From Alphaproteobacteria bacterium (lineage in GTDB: Bacteria; Pseudomonadota; Alphaproteobacteria; Micropepsales; Micropepsaceae): a DNA stretch of 63,655 nt. The stretch lies in contig CANJBZ010000025.1 in NCBI GenBank assembly GCA_947473475.1, positions 1 to 63,655 of the forward strand, written 5' to 3'. The position numbers and the translations under genes are program-made. The notes beneath the pieces were generated by a model. That model was not told the origin of the DNA, ran no database searches, and saw only the letters and a program-made list of their open reading frames with translations. Positions 15,968 to 25,900 of this stretch are shown here, piece after piece (the first letter of the stretch is position 1; every line of letters begins with the position of its first letter).

Positions 15968-16984
15968 ATGAAGAAATTCGTCATCGCGCTGTTGGCTGGG
16001 ACGGCTTTGGGCTTGAGCGCCGCGAACGCGCAAAGCGTCGTCGAGCGGCTGGACCCGGCGCTCGATGCGCTGGTTGCCCCTGATACCAAGGTCGAGAAAA
16101 TCCACGAGGAAGACCAATTCTTCGAAGGTCCGATCTGGCATCACGGCAAGGAAGGCAGCTTCCTCACCTTCAGCGATCTTATTTCCAACAAGATCGACAA
16201 ATGGGACCCGAAGACCAAGCAGGTCACGACCTATTTGTCGGACATCTGGAAGGGCAAGGACAAATCCAACGCCATCGCGCAGCAGCGCAACGGCAAGGAT
16301 TATGTGCAGGTCGGCTCCAACGGACAGACCATCGACAAACAGGGCCGGCTCGTCTTTGTCGCCATGGGCTCAGGCCAGGTGGTCCGCCGCGAAGCCGACG
16401 GCAAGCTGACGGTGCTGGCCGACAAATATGAAGGCCACCATCTGAACGCCCCGAACGATCTGGTGATCAAAGGCAATGGCGACATCTATTTCACGGACAT
16501 TCGCGCCAATACGAAATCGACCGACTTCAGCCCGCCGGAAGGCGTGGCGCACACCGGCGTCTATCGCATCCATGACGGCAAGCTTGAACTGCTGGATTCG
16601 ACCATTGAAGCGCCCAACGGCATTGCCTTTTCGCCCGATGAGAAAGTGCTCTACGTCAACGACATCCGCGCCAAGAAGGTGATGCGTTACGACGTGAAGG
16701 CCGACGGCACGGTGGAAAACCGCAAAGTCTTTATCGACATGAACTCCGACATGCGCCCCGGCCTGCCCGATGGGATGAAGGTCGATACCCAGGGCAATGT
16801 TTGGGATTCGGGGCCCGGCGGCATCTGGATCATCTCCCCCGAAGGCAAGCACCTGGGCACCATCCTGACGCCCGAACGCCTGTCCAACCTCTGCTGGGGC
16901 GACGACGACGGCCGCACCCTCTACACCACCGGGGGCACCATGGTGACCCGTATCCGCGTGAAAGCGCAGGGATTGCGGCCGTAG
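15968..16984 (+). CDS. Exported SMP-30/gluconolactonase-family beta-propeller
   Basis: A 338-residue protein with a signal peptide cleaved near ANAQS. The SMP-30/Gluconolaconase/LRE domain shows EEDQFFEGPIWHHGKEG (metal-binding Glu), LNAPNDLVIKGNGDIYFTD, IEAPNGIAFSPDEKVLYVND, GLPDGMKVDTQGNVWDSG and LSNLCWGDDDGRTLYTTGG. These place the expected Ca- or Zn-binding Glu, Asn and Asp residues. It likely hydrolyses a sugar lactone or related ester in the periplasm. A longer frame upstream would disrupt the signal peptide. Confidence 0.88.
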   Translation: MKKFVIALLAGTALGLSAANAQSVVERLDPALDALVAPDTKVEKIHEEDQFFEGPIWHHGKEGSFLTFSDLISNKIDKWDPKTKQVTTYLSDIWKGKDKSNAIAQQRNGKDYVQVGSNGQTIDKQGRLVFVAMGSGQVVRREADGKLTVLADKYEGHHLNAPNDLVIKGNGDIYFTDIRANTKSTDFSPPEGVAHTGVYRIHDGKLELLDSTIEAPNGIAFSPDEKVLYVNDIRAKKVMRYDVKADGTVENRKVFIDMNSDMRPGLPDGMKVDTQGNVWDSGPGGIWIISPEGKHLGTILTPERLSNLCWGDDDGRTLYTTGGTMVTRIRVKAQGLRP

Positions 16985-17002
16985 GACGGTATCGGGCGGC
17001 GC

Positions 17003-17048
17003 CACCCCCTCACCCCGGCCCTCTCCCCCAAAAGGGGGCGAGGGGGAT
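17003..17048. repeat. Orphan copy of the DUF559-associated palindromic repeat
   Basis: CCCCCTCACCCCGGCCCTCT followed by a CCCCC/GGGGG hairpin matches the repeat copies at 901-938 and 1312-1352. Here there is no DUF559 gene and only a single copy, between the SMP-30 gene and leuD. Confidence 0.75.
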
Positions 17049-17151
17049 TGAGCACTGATTTCCTGGGCTGGAGCCTGGGTTTTCTACTGCTTGCGCGGGC
17101 AGCGTAAATTCGGCTTGAGTGGCCCCCCTTCACCTATTAGGTTCCGCCGCC

Positions 17152-17757
17152 ATGCAGCCCTTCACAAAACTGTCCGGCGTTGCGGCGCCGCTCCCGATGG
17201 TCAATGTCGATACCGACATGCTCATCCCCAAGCAATTTTTGAAAACCACCAAGCGCACGGGCCTGGGTTCGGCCCTGTTCTTTGAACAGCGCTACAACGA
17301 TGATGGGTCGGAAAAGCCCGACTTCGTGCTGAACAAGCCGGCCTATCGCAAGGCGCAGATCCTTGTCGCCGGCGCGAATTTCGGCTGCGGCTCGTCGCGC
17401 GAGCATGCGCCCTGGGCGCTGCTGGATTTCGGCATACGCTGCGTGATCGCATCGTCCTTCGCGGACATTTTCTACAACAACTGCTTCAAGAACGGCATTC
17501 TGCCGATTGTCGTGCCGCAAGCCGATGTCGACAGACTGATGGACGACGCCGAGCGCGGCTCCAATGCGGTGGTCAGCATCGATCTGGAAGCGCAGGAAAT
17601 CCGCGGCCCCGATGGCGGCTGCATCAAATTCGACATCGACCCGTTCCGCAAACAATGCCTGCTCAACGGCTGGGACGATATCGGCCTGACGCTGCGGAAC
17701 GAAAAGGACATTACGACTTTCGAGGCGCAACGCCGCCTAAGCCAACCCTGGGTTTAG
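17152..17757 (+). CDS. leuD: 3-isopropylmalate dehydratase small subunit
   Basis: A 201-residue protein with [60 protein letters not shown] and a C-terminal [13 protein letters not shown], the LeuD signature in full. With LeuC it isomerises 2-isopropylmalate to 3-isopropylmalate in leucine synthesis; leuC is not in this window. The ATG at 17152 begins the conserved [14 protein letters not shown]; the upstream frame is rejected. leuB follows after about 100 bp. Confidence 0.96.
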   Translation: MQPFTKLSGVAAPLPMVNVDTDMLIPKQFLKTTKRTGLGSALFFEQRYNDDGSEKPDFVLNKPAYRKAQILVAGANFGCGSSREHAPWALLDFGIRCVIASSFADIFYNNCFKNGILPIVVPQADVDRLMDDAERGSNAVVSIDLEAQEIRGPDGGCIKFDIDPFRKQCLLNGWDDIGLTLRNEKDITTFEAQRRLSQPWV

Positions 17758-17775
17758 CCTTTCGTATTTTCTAAA

Positions 17776-17845
17776 TGTCATGCCCGCGAAGGCGGGCATC
17801 CAGGCGCGCGCCGCAACTGGATTCCCACCTGCACGCCAATGACGA
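17776..17845. repeat. Dispersed palindromic repeat between leuD and leuB
   Basis: TGTCATGCCCGCGAAGGCGG, then GCATCCAG and CTGGATTCCCACCTGCACGC ending in AATGACG, form two hairpin halves. The TCATGCCCGC...CTGGATTCCC pattern is, as I recall, a repeat widely dispersed in alphaproteobacterial genomes. It ends directly before the leuB ribosome-binding site (GAGGAG), so it is inside the likely leuDB transcript. Confidence 0.75.
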
Positions 17846-17858
17846 AGAGGAGTTCTCC

Positions 17859-18968
17859 ATGACCTACAAAATCCTGCTGCTTCCCGGTGACGGCATTGGC
17901 CCCGAAGTGATGGCCGAAACCGAGCGCGTGCTGAACTGGCTCGGCAAGAACCGCGGGCTGTCCTTCACTGTGGAACGCGGCTTGGTCGGTGGCGCGGCGC
18001 TGGATGCTGAAGGCGAAGCGGTCAGCGAAGAAACGATGAAGCTCGCGCATGCGGCAGACGCGGTGCTGTTCGGCGCGGTCGGCGGACCGAAATGGGACAA
18101 CAACTCCTTCGACAAGAAGCCGGAGCGCGGCCTGTTACGCCTGCGCAAGGACCTGGAGCTGTTCGCAAACCTGCGTCCGGCCATTTGCTTCGACGCCCTG
18201 AAAGATGCCTCGACGCTGCGCCCGGACGTGGTGTCGGGCCTGGACCTTCTGATCATTCGTGAACTGACGGGCGGCGTGTATTTCGGCGAGCCGCGCGGCA
18301 TTATCGAGTTGAACGACGGCACGCGCCGCGCCGTGGACACGCAAGTTTACACGACGGGCGAAATTCAGCGCATTGCACGGGTGGCTTTCAGCCTGGCGCG
18401 GCTGCGCTCCAACCGTGTTGCGTCGGCGGAAAAGTCGAACGTGATGCACACCGGCGTGTTGTGGCGTCAGGAAGTGACCAAGCTCCATGAAGCCGAATTC
18501 AAAGACGTGGAGCTGACACATATTCTGGCCGACAACTGCGCCATGCAGCTCGTGCGCAATCCCAAGCAGTTCGACGTGATCGTCACCGACAATCTGTTCG
18601 GCGACGTGCTGTCCGACGAAGCGGCGCAATGCACCGGCTCGATCGGCATGCTGCCGTCCGCCTCATTGGGCGCGAAGGATCCGAAGACGGGGCGTCAGCC
18701 GGGTCTGTACGAGCCTGTGCACGGCACGGCGCCGGACATCGCGGGCAAAAACCTGGCCAATCCGTTCGCGTGCATTCTCTCGCTGGCGATGTGCCTGCGT
18801 TATTCCTTCGAGCGTCTGGACGAAGCCAAGCTGGTCGAGCAGGCCGTCGAGAAGGTGCTGAACGACGGACTTCGTACCGGCGACATCATGCAGCCGGGCA
18901 AGACGCTCGTCGGCACCACGCAAATGGGCGACGCCGTCATCGCGGCGCTGGAATCGCTGAGCCGGTAA
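17859..18968 (+). CDS. leuB: 3-isopropylmalate dehydrogenase
   Basis: A 369-residue enzyme with [54 protein letters not shown], the Arg and Lys of the active site, [20 protein letters not shown] and [19 protein letters not shown], the full LeuB set. It oxidatively decarboxylates 3-isopropylmalate with NAD+, in leucine synthesis. ATG 17859 is preceded by GAGGAG and gives the conserved N-terminus; the upstream frame is repeat DNA. A strong terminator follows. Confidence 0.97.
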   Translation: MTYKILLLPGDGIGPEVMAETERVLNWLGKNRGLSFTVERGLVGGAALDAEGEAVSEETMKLAHAADAVLFGAVGGPKWDNNSFDKKPERGLLRLRKDLELFANLRPAICFDALKDASTLRPDVVSGLDLLIIRELTGGVYFGEPRGIIELNDGTRRAVDTQVYTTGEIQRIARVAFSLARLRSNRVASAEKSNVMHTGVLWRQEVTKLHEAEFKDVELTHILADNCAMQLVRNPKQFDVIVTDNLFGDVLSDEAAQCTGSIGMLPSASLGAKDPKTGRQPGLYEPVHGTAPDIAGKNLANPFACILSLAMCLRYSFERLDEAKLVEQAVEKVLNDGLRTGDIMQPGKTLVGTTQMGDAVIAALESLSR

Positions 18969-18988
18969 TTACTCGGGTCCGCAAGCGA

Positions 18989-19026
18989 AATGGGGCCGCC
19001 TTGCATAGAGGCGGCCCCATTTTTTT
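18989..19026 (+). terminator. Rho-independent terminator after leuB
   Basis: ATGGGGCCGCCT pairs perfectly with AGGCGGCCCCAT around a short loop, followed immediately by a run of six or more T residues. It ends leuDB transcription. Confidence 0.92.
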
Positions 19027-19060
19027 GCGCTCAAGCCACTTCCAGATAGACCAGCGGCCC

Positions 19061-19165
19061 TAGAGCGCAATCCGACGAAGTAGACGCCGGTTCGTCGTTA
19101 GATTGCGCGCAAAACCAAGGAATCTAGAGCATGATCCGATTCATTTTGATCGGATCATACTCTAG
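19061..19165. repeat. Two tandem palindromic repeats
   Basis: Two interrupted palindromes. The first (about 19061-19110) pairs GCGCAATC and GACGAA with TTCGTC and GATTGCGC. The second (19124-19165) pairs CTAGAG, ATGATCCGAT with ATCGGATCAT, CTCTAG. Both resemble palindromes I recall being scattered in Rhizobiales-like genomes. The second supplies the TAG stop codon (19162-19164) of the downstream minus-strand gene. Confidence 0.75.
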
Positions 19166-19659
19166 AAGCCGCCCGGAATTCCCACCAGAAGCCATTTGAA
19201 CGTATAGGCAAGAAGGCGCCCCGCCGTCATGGCGCCAACCCAGGACAACAGCGAAGCTGAGGCCAGCAGTTTCGCGTGGCGCGCGCGTCCCTCAAGCACA
19301 TCGCGTCGAATCTTCAGCATCAAAAAAACCGCCAGCGCGATCAATGACAGCTTTGCGTAAAATACCGGGTTGCTGAACGCCTTGTACGGATAACCGGCCA
19401 GCAACAGCACGCCGGACACAAAATTGGCGGCAAGCGCGGCCCAGAGCACGGGATAGAATTTCGGCAGGACGTGCAACGGCACCGTGGGCGCAACACCCAG
19501 AATGCGCAAATTGATGGCGGCGCTGACGCCGGCAAGAAATCCCATCCCGATCGTATGAACGGTCAGGATCAGCGGGAAAGCGAGCAATGAGGGGCCGCGA
19601 ACCCAGAGGCTTAGCGGCGTGTGTTCAAGAGCCTCGAAGAATTGCTCGACGGGGCTCAC
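19162..19659 (-). CDS. Four-helix integral membrane protein, unknown function
   Basis: A 165-residue protein with about four membrane helices: LLAFPLILTVHTIGMGFLAG, LWAALAANFVSGVLLLAG, LSLIALAVFLMLKI and LLSWVGAMTAGRLLAYTF. The His in the first helix and overall layout resemble small DUF2214/DUF6644-like membrane proteins. Its start overlaps the stop of the DUF1761 gene (ATGA), so the two are co-translated. Its last codon and stop lie in a palindromic repeat, so the C-terminus may have been set by repeat insertion. Confidence 0.65.
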   Translation of the reverse strand: MSPVEQFFEALEHTPLSLWVRGPSLLAFPLILTVHTIGMGFLAGVSAAINLRILGVAPTVPLHVLPKFYPVLWAALAANFVSGVLLLAGYPYKAFSNPVFYAKLSLIALAVFLMLKIRRDVLEGRARHAKLLASASLLSWVGAMTAGRLLAYTFKWLLVGIPGGF

Positions 19660-20069
19660 CCCATCAGGCCAAGCACGACGCCCTGCACAACCAGCACCGC
19701 CAGCCAGTGGCCGCCGTCAATCACCGCAAGCATCGGCTTCTTGCGCTGGAAGGCGTTGTTCACGGTTATGGTCGTGACCACGAAGCCCAGCCAGACAAGG
19801 GCGCCCGAAATCATGCCGTTTGGCAGGCTGGGTGCGCCAAGATGGCCCACAATCCCGGCCAGCATGAGCGCCATCAGCAGTTGAGCAAAAAAGGTCAGCA
19901 CCATGGGACCGACGGGTATCTTGGGCTTTCCATCGGGACCTTTCATGTCATCGGCGGTCCAACCCAGAGCGGCAATCCAGGCTTTACCCAGGATTCCGTA
20001 CCAAACCGCCCCTGCGATCCAACTTGCAATTGCAGCGGCAAACACCGCCAAAAAGTTAATAGCCGGCAT
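19656..20069 (-). CDS. DUF1761 membrane protein
   Basis: A 137-residue protein with four hydrophobic helices. It starts MPAINFLAVFAAAIASWIAG with VWYGILGKAWIAALG and a short loop KGPDGKPKIPVGP, followed by FFAQLLMALMLAGIVGHLG, the DUF1761 layout. Function unknown. I chose the ATG at 20069; the longer frame upstream is not hydrophobic and lies in the divergent region. It is coupled to the next membrane protein gene. Confidence 0.75.
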   Translation of the reverse strand: MPAINFLAVFAAAIASWIAGAVWYGILGKAWIAALGWTADDMKGPDGKPKIPVGPMVLTFFAQLLMALMLAGIVGHLGAPSLPNGMISGALVWLGFVVTTITVNNAFQRKKPMLAVIDGGHWLAVLVVQGVVLGLMG

Positions 20070-20205
20070 AACATCCCCCGTTTCGCAGACCGTTAGTCTA
20101 GCACCCTTTGCCCGAAAGAGCGCGGCTATGGTTGCCATCGCGGGGGCCATCCGCTAAAAGCCTGCGCCTCCTTTACAGGCACAGCAGAATTTAGGGATTT
20201 CCGCC

Positions 20206-20967
20206 ATGCGCGAAACATTAGAATTGAAGGTCGAAAGCCGTTCCAAGACGGGCAAAGGCCCCGCGCATCAGGCCCGCCTCACGGGGGCGATCCCCGGCGT
20301 GGTCTATGGCGGCGAAGGCGCGCCGGAATCGGTGCAGCTCGACGAGCGGACGCTGACCAAGATGCACAGCACGGGCTCCTTTCTGCAGACCCTGGTTATT
20401 CTGGAAAACGCCGGCAAGAAGACCCGCGTGATCCCCCGCGCCGTTCAGCTCGACGCGGTCACCGACCGCCCGGTGCATGTGGATTTCCTGCGGCTGGTGC
20501 CCGGCGGCACCGTGACGCTGAACATTCCCGTGCATTTCCACGGCCAGGACGTTTCTCCGGGCATCAAGCGCGGCGGCGTGGTCAACGTCGTCCGTCACGA
20601 AGTGGCAATGCGCTGCCCAGTGGACAATATTCCGGAATTCATCGACGGCGATCTGTCCACCCTGGACATCGGCGACTCGCTGCACATTTCGGCGTTTGCC
20701 TTGCCGGAAGGCGTGCGGCCCGTGATCCGCGATCGTGACTTCACGGTCGCCACCCTGGCGCCGCCGACCACCTATACCGAAGAGGCGCCGTCCGCAGGGG
20801 CAGCAGCAGCCGCTGCCGCCGGTGCTGCAGGTACCGCGGCCGCTGGTGCGGAAGGCGGCGCCGCTGGCGCCAAGGCCGCTGGCGCCAAGGCCGCTGGCGC
20901 CAAGACCGCAGGCGCCAAGGCCCCTGGAGCCAAAGCTGCCGGCGCCAAGGCTCCGGAAAAGAAATAA
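20206..20967 (+). CDS. rplY: 50S ribosomal protein L25/general stress protein Ctc with Ala/Lys-rich tail
   Basis: A 253-residue protein of the long L25/TL5/Ctc type that binds 5S rRNA. The L25 domain (RETLELKVESRSKTGKGPAH, GAIPGVVYGG) is followed by the Ctc beta domain (PVHVDFLRLVPGG, IKRGGVVNVVRHEV, CPVDNIPEFIDGDL). The last 60 residues are a low-complexity tail of Ala/Gly then repeated G-A-K-A-[AP] units, histone H1-like, which is unusual and encoded by 15-bp near-identical repeats at about 20860-20960. It precedes pth and ychF, the standard order. Confidence 0.93.
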   Translation: MRETLELKVESRSKTGKGPAHQARLTGAIPGVVYGGEGAPESVQLDERTLTKMHSTGSFLQTLVILENAGKKTRVIPRAVQLDAVTDRPVHVDFLRLVPGGTVTLNIPVHFHGQDVSPGIKRGGVVNVVRHEVAMRCPVDNIPEFIDGDLSTLDIGDSLHISAFALPEGVRPVIRDRDFTVATLAPPTTYTEEAPSAGAAAAAAAGAAGTAAAGAEGGAAGAKAAGAKAAGAKTAGAKAPGAKAAGAKAPEKK

Positions 20968-21089
20968 TAACGGGCTGTTGTTGCGCCTGGATGGGTTGCC
21001 TCACCCGGAATGCACTTGGGTGAGGGCCTGTTCCATTCCTCATGGCTCGAACGTCCTCAAGCATGAGGGCCGGATCGTCCGGCGAGACC

Positions 21090-21722
21090 ATGTCTGAAAC
21101 TCCGCTTCTGATTGTCGGACTGGGCAATCCTGGTGAGGCCTATGCGCGTCACCGGCACAATGCCGGGTTCATGGCGGTCGATGTGATGTACGACAGCTAT
21201 TCGTTCGGACCGTGGAAGCGGCGCTTTCAAGGCGCGGCGGCTGAAGGAACGCTGTCGGGCCGCAAAACCTATCTGCTGAAGCCCGCCACCTACATGAACG
21301 AGAGCGGACGGGCGGTCCGGGAAGCGGCGCAGTTTTACAAGATTCCGCTCTCCGGGATTGTCGTCATCCATGACGAAATCGACTTGGCCGCTGGAAAGCT
21401 GCGCGTGAAAACCGGCGGCGGCGATGCCGGCCACAACGGCCTTCGGTCCATCACAGCGGCAATGGGCGCGGATTACCGCCGCGTGCGCATGGGCGTCGGC
21501 CACCCCGGCGAGAAGGACCGCGTACACGGCCACGTGCTGCAGAATTTCTCCAAAGCGGACGAACAATGGCTGGCGCCGATGCTGTCCGCGATGGCGGAAG
21601 CTGCGCCCTGCCTCGCCAAGGACGACGACGCAGGTTTCATGAATCAGGTTGCGGTGAAGCTCAATCCGCCGGTGAAAAAACCGCTGCCGGAAAAACCGAA
21701 AGACAAAGACCATGGGATTTAA
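21090..21722 (+). CDS. pth: Peptidyl-tRNA hydrolase
   Basis: A 210-residue enzyme that releases tRNA from peptidyl-tRNA. It starts ETPLLIVGLGNPGEAYARHR with the catalytic His in RHNAGFMAVD, then KPATYMNESG, VIHDEIDLAAGKLRVK, GGDAGHNGLRSI and RVRMGVGHPGEKD. The C-terminus is extended by a Lys/Pro-rich tail. I chose ATG 21090; the longer frame has no conservation. The 3' end overlaps ychF by 11 bp. Confidence 0.95.
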   Translation: MSETPLLIVGLGNPGEAYARHRHNAGFMAVDVMYDSYSFGPWKRRFQGAAAEGTLSGRKTYLLKPATYMNESGRAVREAAQFYKIPLSGIVVIHDEIDLAAGKLRVKTGGGDAGHNGLRSITAAMGADYRRVRMGVGHPGEKDRVHGHVLQNFSKADEQWLAPMLSAMAEAAPCLAKDDDAGFMNQVAVKLNPPVKKPLPEKPKDKDHGI

Positions 21723-22809
21723 GTGCGGAATTGTCGGCCTGCCCAATGTCGGCAAATCGACGCTGTTCAATGCGCTGACGCAAACGGCTGCCGCGCAGGC
21801 CGCCAACTATCCCTTTTGCACGATCGAGCCGAATGTCGGTGACGTGGCCGTTCCCGATGCCCGGCTCGACAAGCTCGTGCAAATCGGGAAATCGGCGCAG
21901 GAACTACCCACGCGCATTACCTTTGTCGACATCGCCGGACTGGTTCGCGGCGCGTCGAAAGGCGAAGGCCTCGGCAATCAGTTTCTCGCCAATATTCGCG
22001 AAGTCGACGCAGTGGCCCATGTGGTCCGCTGCTTTACCGATGACGATGTCACCCATGTCGAGGGGCGGATCGATCCGGTCGCCGATGCCGAAACGGTCGA
22101 AACCGAGCTCATGCTGTCGGATCTGGACAGCCTGGAACGGCGCATCGTGCCGATCGAGAAGCGCGCCAAGACGGGCGACAAGGAATCCCTGGCGTCGTAT
22201 CAGCTTATGAGCAAAGCGGTGAACCTCCTGCGCGAGGGCAAACCGGCACGCGCGGCCGTGCTCACGCCGGAGGAGCGCGAGCCGTACCGGCGCCTGGGTC
22301 TGCTGACCGAAAAGCCGGTTCTGTATGTCTGCAATGTCGATGAAGTCTCGGCCGCGACGGGCAATGCCCAATCGGAGCGCGTAGCCGCGATGGCAAAGGC
22401 CGAGCATGCCGGCGCTGTCGCCATTTCGGCGCGCATCGAAGAGGAATTGGCGCAGCTTCCCGCCGAAGAACGTGCGGATTATCTCGCAAGCCTCGGGCTG
22501 GAAGAGCCCGGCCTCAACCGCCTCATCCGCGCCGGATATGACCTGCTCGGGCTCATCACCTTCTTCACCGTCGGACCCAAAGAAGCGCGCGCCTGGACGG
22601 TCTACAAAGGCGCACGGGCGCCACAGGCGGCCGGTGTAATCCATACCGATTTCGAAAAAGGCTTTATTCGCGCCGAAGTGATCGCCTACCAGGATTACGT
22701 GGCCTTCAACGGCGAGGCAGGCGCACGTGAAGCCGGCAAGTTCCGGCTGGAAGGCAAGGAATATGTCGTACAGGACGGCGACGTCATGCACTTCCGCTTC
22801 AATGCGTGA
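21712..22809 (+). CDS. ychF: Redox-regulated ATPase YchF
   Basis: A 365-residue Obg-family P-loop protein: GIVGLPNVGKSTLFNALTQ, DIAGLVRGASKGEGLGNQFL, CNVDEVS in place of NKxD, and a C-terminal TGS domain (ITFFTVGPKEARAWTVYKG, HTDFEKGFIRAEVI). YchF/Ola1 hydrolyses ATP rather than GTP and binds ribosomes. Length and all motifs are normal. It overlaps the end of pth and closes the rplY-pth-ychF operon. Confidence 0.96.
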   Translation: MGFKCGIVGLPNVGKSTLFNALTQTAAAQAANYPFCTIEPNVGDVAVPDARLDKLVQIGKSAQELPTRITFVDIAGLVRGASKGEGLGNQFLANIREVDAVAHVVRCFTDDDVTHVEGRIDPVADAETVETELMLSDLDSLERRIVPIEKRAKTGDKESLASYQLMSKAVNLLREGKPARAAVLTPEEREPYRRLGLLTEKPVLYVCNVDEVSAATGNAQSERVAAMAKAEHAGAVAISARIEEELAQLPAEERADYLASLGLEEPGLNRLIRAGYDLLGLITFFTVGPKEARAWTVYKGARAPQAAGVIHTDFEKGFIRAEVIAYQDYVAFNGEAGAREAGKFRLEGKEYVVQDGDVMHFRFNA

Positions 22810-22987
22810 TCGACTGACGCAGACGGCGCAGTTGAGATAACAATCCGCTAACGCCGCGCACGTTATTTGAGGCGGCCCGAGTAAGCTTTCTTTAGACGCT
22901 GGCCATACCCTGGCGGGAGCACGCTCTGTCCGAACGTGCGCTTGGTCGCGTTGCACGCGCGCATTGGACGACGGGACCGCTTGCGCC

Positions 22988-25900
22988 ATGCCGATCTCCT
23001 ATCTTTCGACAGCGCAGATCGGACACCTTGCGTCCACGTTCATCGGCAGACTGCAACCCGGTGACATCGCCACGCTGAGCGCCTCCCAGATCGGCGCCAT
23101 CAACACCAGCGGCATTGCCGTTATCGATGCGACGCAGCTCGGTTCGCTGTCCACAACGCAAGTGCGCGGTCTCGGCACGACCCAGATACCGCAATTCTCG
23201 AGCAGCCTGCTGTTCGGCACGGCGCAGCTTCTGGCGATGAGCGGCGCGCAGTTTTCCGGGTTCACCAGCACGCAGTTGGATAGCTTCGACACCACCCGCA
23301 TCAAAGCAATCACGACCAGTCAATTGGCCGCGCTTTCCGCGACAAATTTTTCCTCGCTCGACACAACACAGATTCACGCGCTCGCGACCACGCAAATTCA
23401 GGCGCTCACCGCGACGGAATTGCGCGGCGTCACGCCCGACGACATGACGGAATTCACCGCCACGCAGATTGCCGTACTGACGGCAACCCAGCTTGGCGCC
23501 TTGGCCGGCGACAGCTTTTCCGCGCTCGATGCAACCAGCATCTCCGCGCTGACCGCGACGCAATTGAAGGGGTTGACCACAACCCAGTTCGCTTCCCTTT
23601 CCGCGAGCGCGCTGGACGCGTTCACCGGAACGCAAATCGCTGCATTCGGCTCGACGCAAATCGGCGCGCTGACCGCTACCAGTTTTTCGGCGCTGGACAC
23701 CACCGTCATCGCCGCCTGGGACACGACGCAGCTTAAAGGCATCAACACAACACAGCTTGCAGGCGTGACGGCGACGGCGCTCGGGAGCTTTACAGCGACG
23801 CAGATCGGCAATTTTTCCACCAGCCAATTGAACGCACTGACCCCGGCGAGCGTCGGCGTCCTCACCTCCTCGCAAGTGCGGGCATTTACAACGACACAAA
23901 TCGGCGCCCTGTCGGCCACCAATTTTTCGGCGCTCGGGGACACACAGATTGCTGCCTTCACCACCACACAGGTGAAAGCGGTCACCACGACGGACCTGAA
24001 AGCTCTCAGTGAAAGCGACGTCGCCGAATTCACCGCTTCGCAAATCGCCGCCCTCGCGTCGACTCAGATCGGCGCGCTGTCGGCAACCGGATTTTCCGCC
24101 CTGAACGGCGCCGCGATCGGCGGGCTCGATACGACGCAGCTCAAAGGGATCACGACGACGCAATTCGCGGGCATATCCGCAACCGCCCTCAACAGTTTCA
24201 AAGCGGCGCAGATCGGACAATTCGCCGGCACACAGCTTTCGGCGATTCCGGCCGCGCGGCTTTCGGCGCTTGACGAAACGCAGCTTGCGGCGTTGTCTTC
24301 GACGCAAATCGCCACGCTGTCCACGGCGGCCATCGCAAATTTGGCGCCGAGCCAAATCGAATCCCTGGCCGCCACACAAATCGCGGCGCTCTCCGCGGCG
24401 CAGGTCGGCGCGCTCTCCGCGACGGGCTTTGCCGGGCTGGACACATCCATCATCGCCACACTGACCACGACACAGATCAAAGGCGTGACGGCGACACAGA
24501 TCGCGGCCCTCTCCACCACCGGCGCCAGCGCCTTGCCTGGCACCCAACTTGCCAGCCTTACCGCCGTTCAGCTGGGTGCGCTTGGGCCGAACAATCTTTC
24601 CGCCCTCAGCACAACACAGGTGACGGCGCTCGCGGCAAGTCAGATCGGATCGCTGTCAGCCACCAATCTTGCGGCTCTCTCAGAAACGCAAACCAGCCAG
24701 CTTTCGGCGACGCAAATCGCAGGGATCACCACCGCACAGTTGGCGGGCCTCTCCGGGGCAGACTTTGCGGAATTCACCAACACGCAGGTGGGTTCGTTCA
24801 CGTCCACGCAAATCAGCGCCTTGTCCGCCACGAACTTCGCCTCGCTCGATGAGACTGCCATCGCCGGTTTGACCACGACCCAAATCAAGGGCATCAACGC
24901 GACACAACTCGCAGGGCTTTCCGTGGCGGACGTTGGCGAATTTACCACCACGCAAATCGCGACTCTGGTCACGCATCAATTGCAGGGCCTGGGGACGACA
25001 AATTTCTCGGCGCTGGCCGATACGCAGATTGCGGCGCTTTCCGCGACCCAGATCAAGGGCATCTCGACGACTCAACTGAATGCGTTGCCGGCGGACGACA
25101 TGGGTGAATTTTCCGCCACGCAAATGGGCGCCTTCACGACAACGCAATTGAAGGCGGTTACCCCGACGAACATTGCCGCGCTCGACCAGACTCAGCTTGC
25201 CGGCTTATCGACGACACAGGTGCGAAGCCTGTCCACCACGCAATTGGCGGGGCTGTCGGCGGCAGACGCCGGTGATTTCGACACCACGCGGATTGGCGCT
25301 TTGACGGCAACGCAAATCGGCAGCCTTTCCGCGGATGTGATCTCTGCCTTCGTGGACACCCAGATTGCTGCGCTGGCGAGTACGCAAATTTCCGCCCTGA
25401 CGGAAACGCAACTGACGGGCCTGACGGAGACGGACATCGGCGAGTTCGGGACCGATCAAGTCAGCACCTTCACCGCGACGCAATTGAATGCTTTGAGCAC
25501 GACGAATTTTGCCGCGCTCGACGCCACCCAGATTCAATCCCTTTCCACAACGCAGATATCCGGGTTGGCGGCATCGACCTTTGAAACGCTCGCCGCAACC
25601 GATCTTGGCGAGTTCAATGCCACACAGATTGGCGCGTTCACGGCAACGCAATTGAACACGCTTTCGGATGCGAATTTCGCCGCGCTCGACCCCACCCAAA
25701 TCGGCGGGCTGACCGAAACGCAAATGGGCGGATTGTCAGACATAAGACTGGCGGCGCTGACATCCGCCGACCTCGCCGAATTTGCGGATACGCAAATTGC
25801 CGCGTTCACCGCAACGCAAATCGGCAACCTCTCCACCACGGTCATTCAGGAGTTGACCCCAGCCGAAATCGGCTATCTCGCCACGACGCAAATTCCGGGG

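Noticed and set aside
22892-24547. A long minus-strand open frame of about 550 codons opposite the octapeptide-repeat gene
   Set aside because: It is the antisense shadow of a highly periodic coding sequence; its translation is Arg/Gly/Cys-rich low complexity with no domain, and the plus-strand frame is clearly constrained.
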